NCBI RefSeq assembly: GCF_958979055.1
Contig: NC_084890.1
Coordinates: 22,852,149 to 22,916,148, forward strand
Direction: 5' to 3'
Length of the DNA: 64,000 bases
DNA from: Alnus glutinosa
Lineage: Eukaryota > Streptophyta > Magnoliopsida > Fagales > Betulaceae
Every line of letters starts with the position of its first letter. Within the stretch, counting starts at the first letter, position 1. A model generated the notes under the pieces. The model saw only the letters and a program-made list of their open reading frames with translations, did not search any database and was not told where the DNA came from. Shown one piece after another: positions 12,661-24,479 of the stretch. A program made the position numbers and the translations under genes.

Positions 12661-13660
12661 GCATTGTGGTGTAGTCAGGGGCGGAGCCAGGGGGTCGAGA
12701 GGGGGCACATGCCCCCCTCAACCTCCAAAAATGTTTCTTACCCGTGGTAGAAAATCATCTAGATGCCCTGTTTGCCCACCCTCAATTGCAAAATTAGGGA
12801 CAACTGAAATCCAATCACCAAACTTCAGCTGGGGCCTGAGGGGATGTCGTCTGAAATTTTGTCTGAATTCTAAGTTTAGGTTAGTAGAAAATGCGGGAAG
12901 AAGATGATGGCAACTTGAGAAGCACAATGCCTTTAAACACACCGTTTCAATAAAGTTGTCATTGGATTGTTTGTGGGTCACGTATTGCCTTAGCTTCTTC
13001 CTTTCTGTTTTTTTAATTTTTTCTTTTTTTGCAAGTTGCATTACCTTCTTTCATTTGAGGCGTTAAAGGACTTAGGGAAAAAAAAATTCTATGGGCGAAA
13101 GGGTTTGGTTGAGAGACCAAACTCCAAAAACTTTTCAAAAGTTCATAAGTTTAAACTCTTCTAACAACATAGCCCCAACACCACTAAAAACAAAAGTCTA
13201 AGCTCTAAAGCATATACTTAAAAAGAAAAAAGAAGAAGCACAAAATAGTATATTAAGGCCTAAATCTAGAAGGAAAAGTTGAGCAATAGATAAAGGTCAT
13301 TGATATGGAAAAAAAAATTGCAAATTGAGAATTGCGATTTTGACTTTTTCAAAATTCTGAAGTTTTTCTTTCAGTTTGCCAATTCTTTTTTATTCAAGCC
13401 TTTAACAATTCAAATCAATTTCTTTTTTAAAATTTCCCATTTCTTAAAAAATTTCAAGCATGTAATCAAACTTCAATTTTGATTAAGCTTTTAAATTTAG
13501 ATTGCTCAATGAAATTAACTGTTATGAATATATTTTTTTTTTCTTACATATTTTAATTGTATGAAATATATAATTGTAGTTATCTTTTTTTCTTTTTTTT
13601 TTGAACAAGAAAGTAACTCATATCATTACTCAATAGAAGGATCAATCCAACAAAGAAGAT

Positions 13661-15235
13661 CTAGGGACCAATTAGTTCCATAGTTACAATATTACTGAAA
13701 CGAGAAGGTAGATCTTCCAACCAAACATTGTTGACCTTCTGCTTTGATGCCTCTGCTGCAAGGGCATGTGCCACATCGTTCCCTTCTCTTGGTGTAAAGG
13801 AGAAACCCACCGATCTGAAAAACCTCTTCTCATAATGGATGGACTCAATAAAATGCCCAAATTTAGAAAGGAAGGGAGGGTAAGAATTAATAGCCTTCAG
13901 GACTTGTATAGCATCGCCCTCCATTATAACTTCAAAAATACCCACCTCTTTGCAGAAGTACATAGAACTAAGTGCTGCCATCGCCTCAGCCGTTGTTGAA
14001 TCAGCTACCAATTCTTTTGTCTCGCTTTTAACTCCTAAACAAGCACCATTACTGTCCTTGGCAATCAGCCCCAGCCCTATCCACCCCTTATTCTTGTTTA
14101 TTGAGGCGTCCCAATTAACTTTTATCAACCCATGAGGAGGAGGTTGCCATTTAACATTTCTATTACATGGAACATATACCTCATCCAACATTGCCCCAGA
14201 CTCCTTAATCTGACATCTTTTGAACTCAATAAGGGATTTCTCCGCATCAGCAAACACAACATTAGGATGAGTGAAAGTGCCATTAAAAATCAAAGAATTT
14301 CTTCTCAACCAAATATGCCTTGCCACCACTGCCATAAGGTCTAGTTCCTCCCGACTAACTCTTTCCAAGCAATAGTTAAACAGCAGCTTGAAATCATTCC
14401 CTACCCATTGACACTTTTGGAAACAAGAAGAATTCCCACCCCAAACGTCCTGAGCTGCCGGGGACTCCCAAAGAATATGACAAATGGTTTCATCAGCCGC
14501 ACCACAACAAGGACATGAGGAATCTTCTAGTACCTTCTTCTGAAATAAGTTCATTCTAGTAGGTAGAATGTTATGACAGGCTCTCCAAATAAATAGCTTG
14601 ACTGAGTTTGGTACTTGTAAAGCCCAAATAGCTTTCCACACCTTTACCCCTTCCCCCACATAGGAACATTGTCCCCCTTCCATAGCTTGGATCTCCTTGC
14701 CAAGGTGGTAAGCACTTCTAACTGTAAAGCTTCCATTTGTTGTGCCTTTCCAAACCATCCTATCTGGAGGCAAACCCGGACTCAAAGGGATGCCTGTAAT
14801 GACTTTGGCTTCAACTTCATAAAATTCTGCTTGGATGAGCTCCACTTTCCAGCCCTTGGTAACAGAATCAATCAGGTCAGCAACAGTTGTCGATTCAGCA
14901 AGGGTCTTTGGAGGAGATTGAACGGCATGAGTAGAAGGGGTCGATAGCCACTTGTCCCCCCATATTTTAATTGATCTCCCATCTCCAACCCTCCACTTGA
15001 TGCCCTGCAAAAGTAAGTCTCGAGCATTAAACAAACTCCTCCATGCAAACGATGGTCTGGATCCCAACTTAGCCCCCAAGAAGTTCGAGTTTGGGAAGTA
15101 TTTTGCCTTTAGAATGGTTGCAAGTAAAGAAGATGGATCCTGTAGCAATCTCCATCCTTGCTTGGCTAGCAATGCTTTATTGAACGTCACAAGATCTCGA
15201 AAGCCTAATCCTTCCACCGCTTTAGACCTTCCCAT
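13661..15235 (-). pseudogene. LINE ORF2 C-terminal part: zf-RVT and RNase H
   Basis: About 520 residues with the LINE linker region (GFRDLVTFNKALLAKQGWRL), the zf-RVT zinc finger (FIWRACHNILPTRMNL, then CPCCGAADETICHILWESP) and an RVT_3-type RNase H (VNWDASINKNKGWIGLG, EAMAAL, EGDAIQVL, REGNDVAHALA). Upstream, two TAG codons in KIH*MSW* sit where family members usually have coding codons, so the ATG start is only the reopening of a broken ORF2. It belongs to the nested LINE. Confidence 0.9.
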
Positions 15236-15420
15236 TCTCTACCAACTCATCTAGTGGATTTTGGATCCTTGTGACATATGTTGCCACCAAAATTCCTGCA
15301 TCATCTTGTTGATTTCCTTGCCCAAAGAGACCGGCATTTGGAAAACTCCCATACTATAAGTGGGTATTGCTTGTATCACCGCTTTCAGTAGCACCTCCTT
15401 ACCTGCCTGGGATAAAAAAT

Positions 15421-16451
15421 TTATTTCCAATTAACCAATTTTTGAGAAACCTTCTCAATAATATAACTGAACGCCTGCTTCCTCGACTTGCCAACAAAGG
15501 AGGGCAACCCCAAATATGTATCCAACAGTTGGGTTTCTTGTAATCCTGATTGTTGTAGAATCTCTTGTCGTCGTTCCATACTAGTATTCCTGCTAAAGAA
15601 TATAGAAGTCTTGTGCAGGTCAAGCTTCTGACCCGAGCCTGCCTTATAGGTCCCCAGGATTCTCAACAACCGTCTCCATTCTACTGAGTTAGCTTTGCAA
15701 AAGAGCAAGCTATCATCTGCAAAAAAGAGGTGACTAAGGCGAGAGCCCCTCGGGGAAGTTGGCACCCCAGAAATGACACCTCTCTTTTCCGCCTTAATAA
15801 GTAAATTGCTCAAAGCCTCTGCACAAAGGATAAAAAGATAAGGAGAGATGGGATCTCCTTGTCTAATACCCCTCGATGGCTTAATAAGACCCACAGGATT
15901 ACCGTTCACAACCACCTTATAAGTCACAGTTCGAACACATGTCATAACCAGGTTGATCCATCTATCTGCAAAACCCAATTTCCCCATTGCTGCCTCCGAA
16001 AAATCCCACTCCACTCTGTCGTACGCCTTGCTCATATCGAGCTTGATGCCCATAAAACCCGTTTTACTCCACATCCTAGTCTGCATTGAATGCAGGGTCT
16101 CATACGCAGCTAGGAAATTATCTGTTATTAGGTGGCCCTGCATAAATGCACTTTGGAAGCAGGAAATGACTTCGGGTAAAACTGTCTTTAGTCTATTGGC
16201 CAGAACTTTAGAGAGCAGCTTATAAATGACATTACAAAGAGATATAGGCCGGAACTCAGTAACTGAGCTAGGAGAAGCAACTTTTGGGATGAGGGCTATA
16301 TGAGTAGTGTTTATACGAGCATCCATACTACCCGAATTTAGAAAATGTAAAATGGCAGCACATACCTCATGGTGGACAGTACCCCAATTGTGTTGATAGA
16401 AGCAGGCTGAAAAGCCGTCTGGCCCAAGGGACTTTAGCGGTGGCATTTTCC
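15421..16451 (-). pseudogene. LINE reverse transcriptase, truncated
   Basis: RT domain of a plant L1-type ORF2. Visible are GPDGFSACFYQ, IALIPKV, FRPISLCNVIYKLLSKVLANRL, QSAFMQGHLITDN, KLDMSKAYDRVEW, the GIRQGDPISPYLF block and the catalytic FADDSLLF (A-x-D-D type). The 5' end lies at the insertion boundary, so the first residues of the longer open frame come from flanking hAT DNA. After ...QKLVNWK the frame meets TAA at about 15418, and the family sequence goes on in another frame (LSQAGKEVLLKAVIQAIP). The ORF is therefore dead. Confidence 0.9.
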
Positions 16452-16865
16452 TACATATTTTAATTGTATGAAATATATAATTGTACTTACCCGAATTTAT
16501 GAAAAACAACAATTATTTCATTATGCTCCAATCAAATTCTAAATGAGTTTGTGCCGAGGTAGATTTAACAAATATAAAAACATAACTCTGCTTAAGAATT
16601 TTTTTTTTTTCTTTTAATTATGAAGACTGGTCAAAGATAATTGAATAAAGCAAAAGGTTAGGCTAGGCATGAAAGAAAAAATTGTATGTTACATTTATAT
16701 GTTTTAAACAATAATTGATTTTTTTTAGTTATATTTTTTTTAATATTTTTAATTAATTTTTGTTTAACTTTAGTTTTTTTTTTCTTTCATAAAAACATAT
16801 AAAAATAAAAAATAAAAATCTTGACCCACCTGAATGAAAATCCTGGCTCCGCCACTGGGTGTAGT

Positions 16866-17139
16866 AGTTCGCATATTTAACAATCATGTAACGTACAATT
16901 TTTTTAATTTTATTTTATTTTTTATTTTATTTTTTTAAGCCCTGGTGAGAACTAGTGTTGCCTTTCCGAGGCAAAGATTCTCTAATGGGGAACCAGTGAA
17001 GCTTGAAAAACTTCCAGGTGATAAGAAAGGCAGGGCATAAGACATTAGACACACTCAATTGCCTTGTCTTGGAGAGTGAATAGCCTATTGAAGTCTTCGG
17101 CAAGAACAAACAACCTGACGCTTGCCTTTGAAGTATGCT
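16866..17139. other. Intergenic stretch
   Basis: T-rich, then a short stretch with no homology I recognise, up to the start of the duplicated PMEI-1 block. Confidence 0.5.
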
Positions 17140-17985
17140 TCTTCTCACCGTCAATTGCTCTTTGTTTTAATCTTTGCTTTAAATCTTCTTTTTGGAATAG
17201 AATTCCTTACAAAAAAAAAAAAAAAAACGTTCCCTTTGAGGAGAGGTTGACTAAACCTAAGATGCTAACGAGGGAGATAATTGAAGTGACCATCATTTGA
17301 TTTTGACTATAATGCAAATTGCAAAGGATTTTGAGTCTAGTTTCGCCTAACACGCTCTGGAAGCCCACAATCACTTTCCAACAACAATTTCTTTTTGACT
17401 AAATCAAATAAAACCATGCCACATTTTTCAACCCGAAAATTTCACACACGTAAGTGTTAAATAGAATGTGAATACAAGAAATTGGGTTAAATTATAAATT
17501 AGTTTATCTACAATATATATATATATTTTTTAATTTCTTTTCTTATTAAAAAGAATGGGCAATTTAGAAAAAATATGTAAAAAGGGTCCCATGTGGCGAA
17601 CGTGACATTTTTTCCACCTATTTTGATGACAAATACTAATGGAGTGTGTAATTTCACACGTGGTGATACTATGGGGGTTTCGATGTTAATTTTTAAAGTT
17701 AGGGTATTCTATTCTCTATATATTAATTAATTTGATTTCTTTAAAGGTTAAAATTTAATCATATTATAACAGCTGAGTTGTTAAAACAGATAGTTGGTTA
17801 TAGCCTAATATCACAAAATTTCAACCATCAAATTCCAAGTCAAGATTTGAAAAACTTGACTACAATAAGTTGCCTTTCTATATATGTATAATTTGTAAGA
17901 AATTCCATATATGTCTTTATATGGTAATATAACTTATTCCATTCATATTGATCATGAGAGATCATGAGAATCTATTTACGTACTT

Positions 17986-18158
17986 GAGAAATGCTAGAAT
18001 ATTTCCTGGAGTTCTCCTAGTGTTCTCCTGCAATAGTATAAATGTAATTAAAAAATTACATCTATGTCCTTTTAAATGGCATATATGTAATTTTTTAATC
18101 AAAAAAATTACATCTATGCCATTGCAGGAGAACACAAGGAAATGTTCTAGCATTCCTC
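17986..18158. mobile_element. Mutator-like MITE (173 bp) upstream of PMEI-1
   Basis: TIRs start GAGAAATGCTAG and GAGGAATGCTAG (reverse complement of the right end) and continue for about 45 bp. A 9 bp target duplication TACGTACTT lies at 17977-17985 and 18159-18167. The inverted paralogous block has an empty site near 44303-44317. Confidence 0.9.
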
Positions 18159-18481
18159 TACGTACTTATATCATGCAGATTTTACTCCTTAATGAGAGGA
18201 GAAAAATCAGCCATCACTTTGATCTGTTTTGATTGAATGTGTCCCTAGTCTAGTCTAGTCTATAAATAAACCGCATGTGTACTCCATCAGTACGACATTC
18301 AGTAGTCTTAGATCAGAAGAACCTCTCTAAAATTCTTTTTTCAGAATCACTGATTATTACTAACAAAGTTTCATCAGATTCGTTTGAGCAAAGCATGACT
18401 TTCATGCTTATTTACATTATTATATTAGCATTTGATTTATATTGCCAACATAATTGACCCAAAAAAACCGATGACAAATTT

Positions 18482-18532
18482 GGTCAAAGCAGGCCGGCTG
18501 CCGCAATGAGTTCATATTCGTAGTATAAAAGA
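18482..18532 (+). promoter_or_regulatory. PMEI-1 promoter block
   Basis: GGTCAA (W-box core TTGACC on the other strand) at 18482-18487 and a TATA box TATAAAAGA at 18524-18532, 57 bp before the ATG. The same arrangement is found before PMEI-2 to PMEI-5. Confidence 0.7.
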
Positions 18533-18588
18533 ATGGGCAAAGAAACTTGGTTGCAATAAGCTAGCTCTTTCATATTGTGTCTTCCAAA

Positions 18589-19110
18589 ATGGGCATTAAA
18601 CTACTTGGTGTTTCTATCCCTCTCCTTGTGATCTCAATTATTGCAGTGACCTCAACAGCCGCCGATGAGAAAGGCAAGCCCCTCATAACCAAAACTTGCG
18701 CCGGCACGGAGTTTCCCGATGTGTGCACCTCAACTTTGGAGTCGGATCCTCGTAGTTTAAGCGCAGATCTAAAGGGGCTTTCAAGGATTGCCTTGGAGTT
18801 GAGCGCAACCAAAGGAAACGACTCTGCAGGATTGGCCTATAATTTGATGCAGAATGCATCTGGCTACGAGCCATGGTCGGAGCGCTCAGCTTGCTTCCAT
18901 GGTTATAACACGAGCGTGTACCAGATTAAAGATCAGGGTCTCCAATCTTTCGACGAGGGGAAGTACGACAAGGCATACGAAGCAGTTGATCTTCTTAATA
19001 AGGAAGCACTCCGTTGTAACACCTTTCAAATACCAGAGTTGGATGAAAGCAACACAATGCTATCCGAGTTTACAACTGTTGTAAAGACCATCCTGCAACT
19101 CCTTTTCTAA
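18589..19110 (+). CDS. PMEI-1: secreted invertase/pectin methylesterase inhibitor-like protein
   Basis: A 173-residue intronless protein. The start is the ATG of MGIKLLG; the four codons before it (from 18577) begin with GTG and precede the start conserved in all six copies. A signal peptide covers about residues 1-24, with likely cleavage near STAA-DE. Four cysteines (37, 46, 102, 143) match the two disulfides of the PMEI/invertase-inhibitor fold, and DPRSLSADLKGLSRIALEL is the typical start of the helical bundle. Family members act in the apoplast or vacuole by binding acid invertase or pectin methylesterase. Which target applies cannot be read from sequence, and some pollen allergens (Pla a 1 type) share this fold. 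Potential N-glycosylation sites are NAS (89-91) and NTS (107-109). An AATAAA-like signal follows at 19142. It is the closest relative of PMEI-4, in an inverted duplicate. Confidence 0.92.
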   Translation: MGIKLLGVSIPLLVISIIAVTSTAADEKGKPLITKTCAGTEFPDVCTSTLESDPRSLSADLKGLSRIALELSATKGNDSAGLAYNLMQNASGYEPWSERSACFHGYNTSVYQIKDQGLQSFDEGKYDKAYEAVDLLNKEALRCNTFQIPELDESNTMLSEFTTVVKTILQLLF

Positions 19111-19990
19111 TCGATCACTGTAGTTATCTTTAATTTCCACGAATAAATGTTAGTTTCTGAAACAGCACCAAAGTAGTATTATGGAGGTTGTGCCATTAAT
19201 TTCTATATCTTTTTGTTTTGTTTTGTTTTGACATCATCATCATTTATCTAGAGATCGAAGAAGAGACAGTGAAATATAATATACATGTTTTAATGCAATA
19301 GGTTGGAAAAAGACTCGATCACCTCCATCATCTGCATATATACTTTTTAAAAGAATAATACCTTCGACTGATCAACAAGTCTTGCCCCCACACTTTTGTT
19401 TCCTATTTATAACAGCGATGGATTAGCTCGTTAACACGTTTGTGTAACACGTACGTTTGTCCCTAGGATAATATTTGGGATGACCTACATATACCTAGTT
19501 TTGATATTTCCTAATCACCACCGCATTAGATGTAGGAAAATACAATTGCATTCGTTAGATGAAGATAAAATAAAAACTAAAACAAAACAATAACAAAAAA
19601 ATGGATTTGTTAAACTTAAACCCATCAACTGCGACTCATTTACATAATGCCCACACAAACAACCACTTGTCACATAAAAATAAATAAATAAATAAAAAAA
19701 AGGTGATCCTGGGTGCAGGGGGATGGTGTGGCTGGACTACCCCTAATTGATTTAGGGTGGTCAGATTTTAGGGTGTGTCGTGTCAAATTTTTCTAAAATT
19801 TATTATGTACATATTTATCTTGTGGTTTGTGGATGCTTTAAATAGAAGGTATTAAAGAGCATTGAATGAAGAGTCTCACAAGAAAAAAAGAAAGAAAGAA
19901 AAAGTCAAATTGACATTTAAAAGGCTAATCCCATTTCAATCATTTGCTTTAAAGTGATGCATGGGTATATGCATTTGTGTGCATTTGAAC

Positions 19991-20308
19991 TTTCTTGACT
20001 TAACATGAAACATCATCGCGATAATAGTTTGCTAATTAATGTTAGGTTAGTAGTTTACATAGATTGTTAGTATTAGAATAACAGTTAATAACTGTTGGAT
20101 TCACGGTTAATTTCAAAACTAAAGGACTGTTTCCATTTCTTGCTAGAATAGAAAATTTGAGGGTATTCAGGTTTAGTTTTGTTTATGCAAAATGTAATTA
20201 AACAATAATGATTTCCGGACTTCATTGTATCCTTGAAAAATATTTGTTATAACCCTTTGCATATATACCATTTCTGGTGAAAATATAATTTCTTAAGGAA
20301 AATTATGT
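19991..20308. other. Intergenic stretch, nothing recognised
   Basis: AT-rich DNA between the PMEI-1 block and the LTR-like block. Confidence 0.5.
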
Positions 20309-22800
20309 TGTAACGCACCTTAAGAGTAATTTTGATTTTTGACTTTTTATTATTTTTCTAATAGCTCGGCCACCGCCATGTGATTAAGTATTTGTAGGAA
20401 AACAAAAAGAAAAGCTCTCTATGGAGTAATTTATATATAGAAAACTGATAAAATAACATATTGGACGGTTAAACCATCCTTAGTGAGATTAAATAGAAAA
20501 TATGGTTGCAACTCTGAAAACAAGAGACAAAATACGTTATTGTACATCAATCAATTTAGCCGATTTTTATTTTTATTTTTATTTTTTTAAAAAATCCTAA
20601 TTTTTAAAGTGAAAAAACCCTAAAAACCACATATGCGTTTATGTTGTTCATGGGATCCCGGATTTCCCGACATCCATAATCCCTCCAAGGAATTAATTAC
20701 CCGCAATTTCCTCCCCAGATCTCTCGAGATCAATGGTCTTCTCTCTGGATTCTTCGAGGTCCGTGATCTACTCTACGATAGAATATTGACTATTCAGGGC
20801 CCCGGATATTCTGGAAGCGTTACCTCTCAAGATCAATGGTCCCTTTGGCTGAAGATTAGATATTTCGTGCTTCGAACGAACGTTCTTTGTAATTCGAACA
20901 TTTGCCAGAGTATCACAAACGTTCGACCATTGAACATGAACGTTCGACCCTGGAGCGCGAACGTTCTCAGAGTAGGTAGAATACCCATTTTACACTTGTT
21001 ATGGCTTATATTAGGCTTAGCTTTCAACTTGAGATTAGATCTAAAATTAGGTTTTTCTCAAATTTTGAGGTTGTAGAACCTCAAGAGAACTTTTTGGAGG
21101 AGCCTTGCGATACAAGTGAATAAAAGCTCAAATGGATACTTGTTATTATTTTTCTTGCACAGCATGAGTATTTTGTATACTAAACATGCTTGCTTACAAC
21201 TCGCATGAAATATATTGTTGACTATTGTGAACTGTATTTGTGAAAATAAGTGATTAATGACAAGATAATAGAAATGATGAATTCATGAATAGCATGCATG
21301 TAAAATAAGATGAAGATTAAATTCCATCATATAACATGGTATATTGTTACGTGCGGGATAACGGCCATGGACTTACTATTATATAAGTATTTCTTTATGT
21401 TAAAATATTTATGATATATTATGATGGGCCTTCGATCCAATGGTTATTTTGTGACTCGCACAATGTGCTTGAATGAGGGTCACGATTACAAACGTTATTC
21501 ACAGTGTGGGCCACCTGAGGTCGGACTCGGTTGACCTGTTAATAATGGATAGTAGCATACATATTAAGGGAACCGATTTTGTATCACAGGTCCCTCAAGA
21601 CAACGCCAATCTTGCCGGGAATGGGTTAAAATCGTGGGTATTTTGAGGTTGTGGAGCCTCAAGAGAACTTTTTGGAGGAGCCTTGTGATACAAGTGAATA
21701 AAAACTCACATGGATACTTGTTATTATTTTTCCTGCACAACATGAGTATTTTGTGTACCAAACATGCTTGCTTACAACTCGCATGAAATATATTGTTGAC
21801 TACTGTGAACTGTATTTGTGAAAATAAGTGATTAATGACAAGATAATAGAAATGATGAATTCATGAATAGCATGCATGTAAAATAAGATGAAGATTAAAT
21901 TGCATCATATAATATGGTACATCGTTTCGTGTGGGATAACGGTCATGGACTTACTATTATATGAGTTTTTCTTTATGTTAAAATATTTATGATATATTAT
22001 GATGGGTCTTTGATCCAATAGTTATTTTGTGACTCGCGTACCATACTTGAATGAAGGTTACGATTATGAACGTTATTCACAGCGTGGGCCACCTGAGGTC
22101 GGACTCGGTCAGGTTGATAATAATGGATGGTAGCGTACATATTAAGGGAACCGATTTTGTTTCACAGGTCCTTCAGGACAACGTTAACCTTGCCGGGAAT
22201 GGGTTAAAATCGTGGGTAGACCATATGGTGTTGAGCTATGGTATGATTATCGTATTACAACATATATTATATCTCTATTGCATCCATGATGACATTGTCA
22301 AATGATAAACTATAACATTGCATTTTTGTATATGATATATAAATAACTGAGTTCACTACATGATAACCTGTCAGCATGTGTATTATTACTCACCAAGTTG
22401 TGAACTTACGCTTGTATCTTTCTACCTATGAAACATGTGTTATTTTATAGTTGTACTACCTTTAGATGTTAGATTCGAAATGGACCTTGTAGTAGTTACG
22501 GTAGTTTAGCATAGTGATATCGATCCAGTTATTCTAGAGGACTGATTGTGGGATTCTGAAGATCACTCATGGTAATTAGTACTTTTGGGTGATGTTTGGC
22601 TTGATTGTGTATTGATATTTTATATCGATGATTTATATAGTGTGATTTTAATTAATGTAATGACTCTTGATACATGTTCTAGTTGTAATTAATGTTAATA
22701 AAATATCTTATACTTTTGCTGTATAGTATTCTCTTCTTGAGCAGTAATAGATCCCTAGTCTCATTCGTTATGGATTGAAACCGGTTAACGAACCGTAACA
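20309..22800. mobile_element. Probable solo LTR of a gypsy-type element (fossil)
   Basis: Starts TGTAACGCACC and ends ACCGTAACA, like many plant Tekay/Del-type LTRs. It has the dense 'aacgttcgac' repeats (20875-20970) and AT-rich 3' part seen in such LTRs, and no coding domain that I recognise. A unit of about 580 bp (about 21060-21640) is repeated in tandem (about 21640-22215), about 93 percent alike. No clear target duplication is seen, so the ends are approximate. It is old and non-functional. Confidence 0.45.
21060..22215 (+). repeat. Two tandem copies of a roughly 580 bp unit
   Basis: Both copies begin 'ttttgaggttgt(a/g)gagcctcaagag' and contain the same 'actcgcatgaaatatattg' and 'gaggtcggactcgg' blocks. 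Confidence 0.85.
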
Positions 22801-23439
22801 TTATTAAGTAACTAATTTCTCATAGCATTGGAGTTGCTTTTCCCACCCCACTCATCTTCAACTCCGTGTCAAGTCCCTCATAACAAGTTTTATTTATTTA
22901 TTTTTATTACTATTCATTTGTTTTGTACTTGGAGAATTTCCACAAAACGTGAGTGACGAGTCAAGACAAATTTATCGATGGTAACGTATCCGCGCATGCA
23001 GTAGAGCTTCTAGAGACTTCATGACTAGGACTCGTAGTCTCGTGGACCACTGGAACTAACGGGTAATAAGCGTCTTGCCACTCTAGCTTACTACATCAGC
23101 ATGACACCATCAATTTATTTTTATTTTTATATTTTTAAAAAAAAGACAGCAAATCACCTCCAAAAGCTGTACGTTTTGATTGATTCTTCTATACTTTTTT
23201 TTAAAATAAATTATATTTTATTTATTTATTTTTTTAAAATTGTATCTCACAAAGTCAAACCTTAAAATTCGCACAATAAATTAAAATTAAATTCTAATTT
23301 CAAAAAATCAAACAACCGAACATACCACTGTCTTCAAACTTTTGTTCCAAATTGTTTGTCGAAGTACACCATTGTTTCCACCGTTGAACTCATCCGACAA
23401 GGGTCTAGCATCGTCCAAACATGTGTTCTTTGCGACTTT
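22801..23439. other. Intergenic stretch, nothing recognised
   Basis: AT-rich with T/A homopolymers. No gene or element ends seen. Confidence 0.5.
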
Positions 23440-23605
23440 AGGCTATGTTTGTTAATATTTTTTAAGATATAATTTATTTTTATTTTTTTAAAGTGTTTTG
23501 ATGTGAAATAAATATAAAAATAATTTTAAATATTTTATATTTTGAATTGTTTGTTAAATTTTTTATTTTTATTTTTTTAAAAAAAAGTACAATCAAACAA
23601 AGCCT
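23440..23605. mobile_element. Small MITE (about 166 bp)
   Basis: The ends AGGCTATGTTTG and CAAACAAAGCCT are inverted repeats with one mismatch, enclosing AT-rich self-complementary DNA. The superfamily is uncertain. Confidence 0.6.
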
Positions 23606-23959
23606 TTACGTTGGTAAATATTTTGAGAGGATTGTCTTGATTGGCAAGTGGTATATTTGCTATGAGTAATACCGAAAATCACATTTTTATTTTAGAGTTA
23701 TCTTAAAGTGTTGAAATGTCGATCACAGCCAATCATTATATATATAAAGCAGCAATATTGTATCCCAAGAAATTCAGTTTAAATCTCCACAAAAATCCTC
23801 TCTCACAGGTAGATTAGCTCTGTGCCCTCTTTAGAAAGCCATTTGAGGAAGGTAAGTTTTGATATAAGGTAATTATGGAAAAATGATTAGGATTTCCTTA
23901 AATTATTAGGATATTCTATTCTGGTAATTAGATTTCTTTATCATAATAATTGTTGACTT

Positions 23960-24235
23960 GTTAAGAGTGCGTTTGGAATTGCGATTTCGTAGATAAAAAT
24001 TACGATTTTAAATCAAACCGCAAAAAATAAATCGTTTGAAAATTGCGATTTGAAAATATAGAAAACTATTTTTTCAAATTGCAGTCAAAGCGGTGCTTTT
24101 TTGAAAACACAAAATTTTAAAAGTTAGACTGTGATTTTAAAGGTTATACTGCGATTTTATTAAACGTTTAATTACGTTTTTAAAAATTACTTTTACAAAT
24201 TCTACTTTTTAAAATCGTAAATTTAAACAAATTTA
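23960..24235. mobile_element. Possible MITE, 'gtgcgtttggaattgcg' type
   Basis: The left end GAGTGCGTTTGGAATTGCG is a familiar plant MITE terminus, and the interior repeats 'gcgatttt' and 'aaattgc' in both orientations. The right end is worn, so the limits are approximate. Confidence 0.4.
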
Positions 24236-24357
24236 AAACAGAAAGTGAGTTAAAGAAAATTTCAACCGTCAAATTCCAAACAAGTCATAGCGCAGAAACC
24301 GGAGCAAAAACTGCTGTAATTAATTCTTGCCCACTACCTTATCCAGGCCAAAATAAA

Positions 24358-24417
24358 TGACCACAAATTTGGTCAAAGCAAGCTGCCACAATTAGTTCGT
24401 ATTGACGTTATAAAAAG
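24358..24417 (+). promoter_or_regulatory. PMEI-2 promoter block
   Basis: TGACC (24358-24362) and GGTCA (24371-24375) form an inverted W-box-like pair. The TATA box TATAAAAAG is at 24409-24417, 71 bp upstream of the ATG. Confidence 0.7.
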
Positions 24418-24479
24418 AAGGCAAAGAAATTAGCTTTCCAATAGGCTAGCTAGCTCTTCCATATATTCTCTCTTCAAAA

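Larger units (their letters stand above)
13579..16451 (-). mobile_element. 5'-truncated L1-type LINE inserted in the hAT element
   Basis: This minus-strand insertion is flanked by an exact 34 bp direct repeat (13545-13578 and 16452-16485), the mark of target-primed reverse transcription. An A-rich tail appears as the T-rich 13580-13602 on the plus strand. The element starts inside the reverse transcriptase domain (PLKSLGPDGF), so the endonuclease and ORF1 are missing. It continues through RT motifs (FADDSLLF), a zf-RVT finger and a C-terminal RNase H (VNWDASINK...). The exact target repeat implies a fairly recent insertion, younger than the hAT host. Confidence 0.93.
12676..16857. mobile_element. 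Non-autonomous hAT element carrying a nested LINE
   Basis: The ends CAGGGGCGGAGCCAGG (12676) and CCTGGCTCCGCCACTG (to 16857) are near-perfect inverted repeats. An 8 bp target duplication GGTGTAGT lies at 12668-12675 and 16858-16865. TIRs beginning CAG and an 8 bp duplication define the hAT superfamily. Without the LINE and its target duplication the element is about 1.3 kb and encodes no transposase that I can see, so it was mobilised in trans. Confidence 0.9.
17140..19990 (+). repeat. Segmental duplication block with PMEI-1
   Basis: About 2.85 kb matching 42170-45940 in inverted orientation over its whole length, including the gene, the promoter, about 1.3 kb upstream and about 0.9 kb downstream. 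Differences include a 173 bp MITE present only here, and a 408 bp hAT element and a 182 bp MITE present only in the other copy. Confidence 0.88.

Noticed and set aside
20633-21076. 147-residue open frame
   Set aside because: No domain or composition typical of a gene; lies in an LTR-like block with short repeats.
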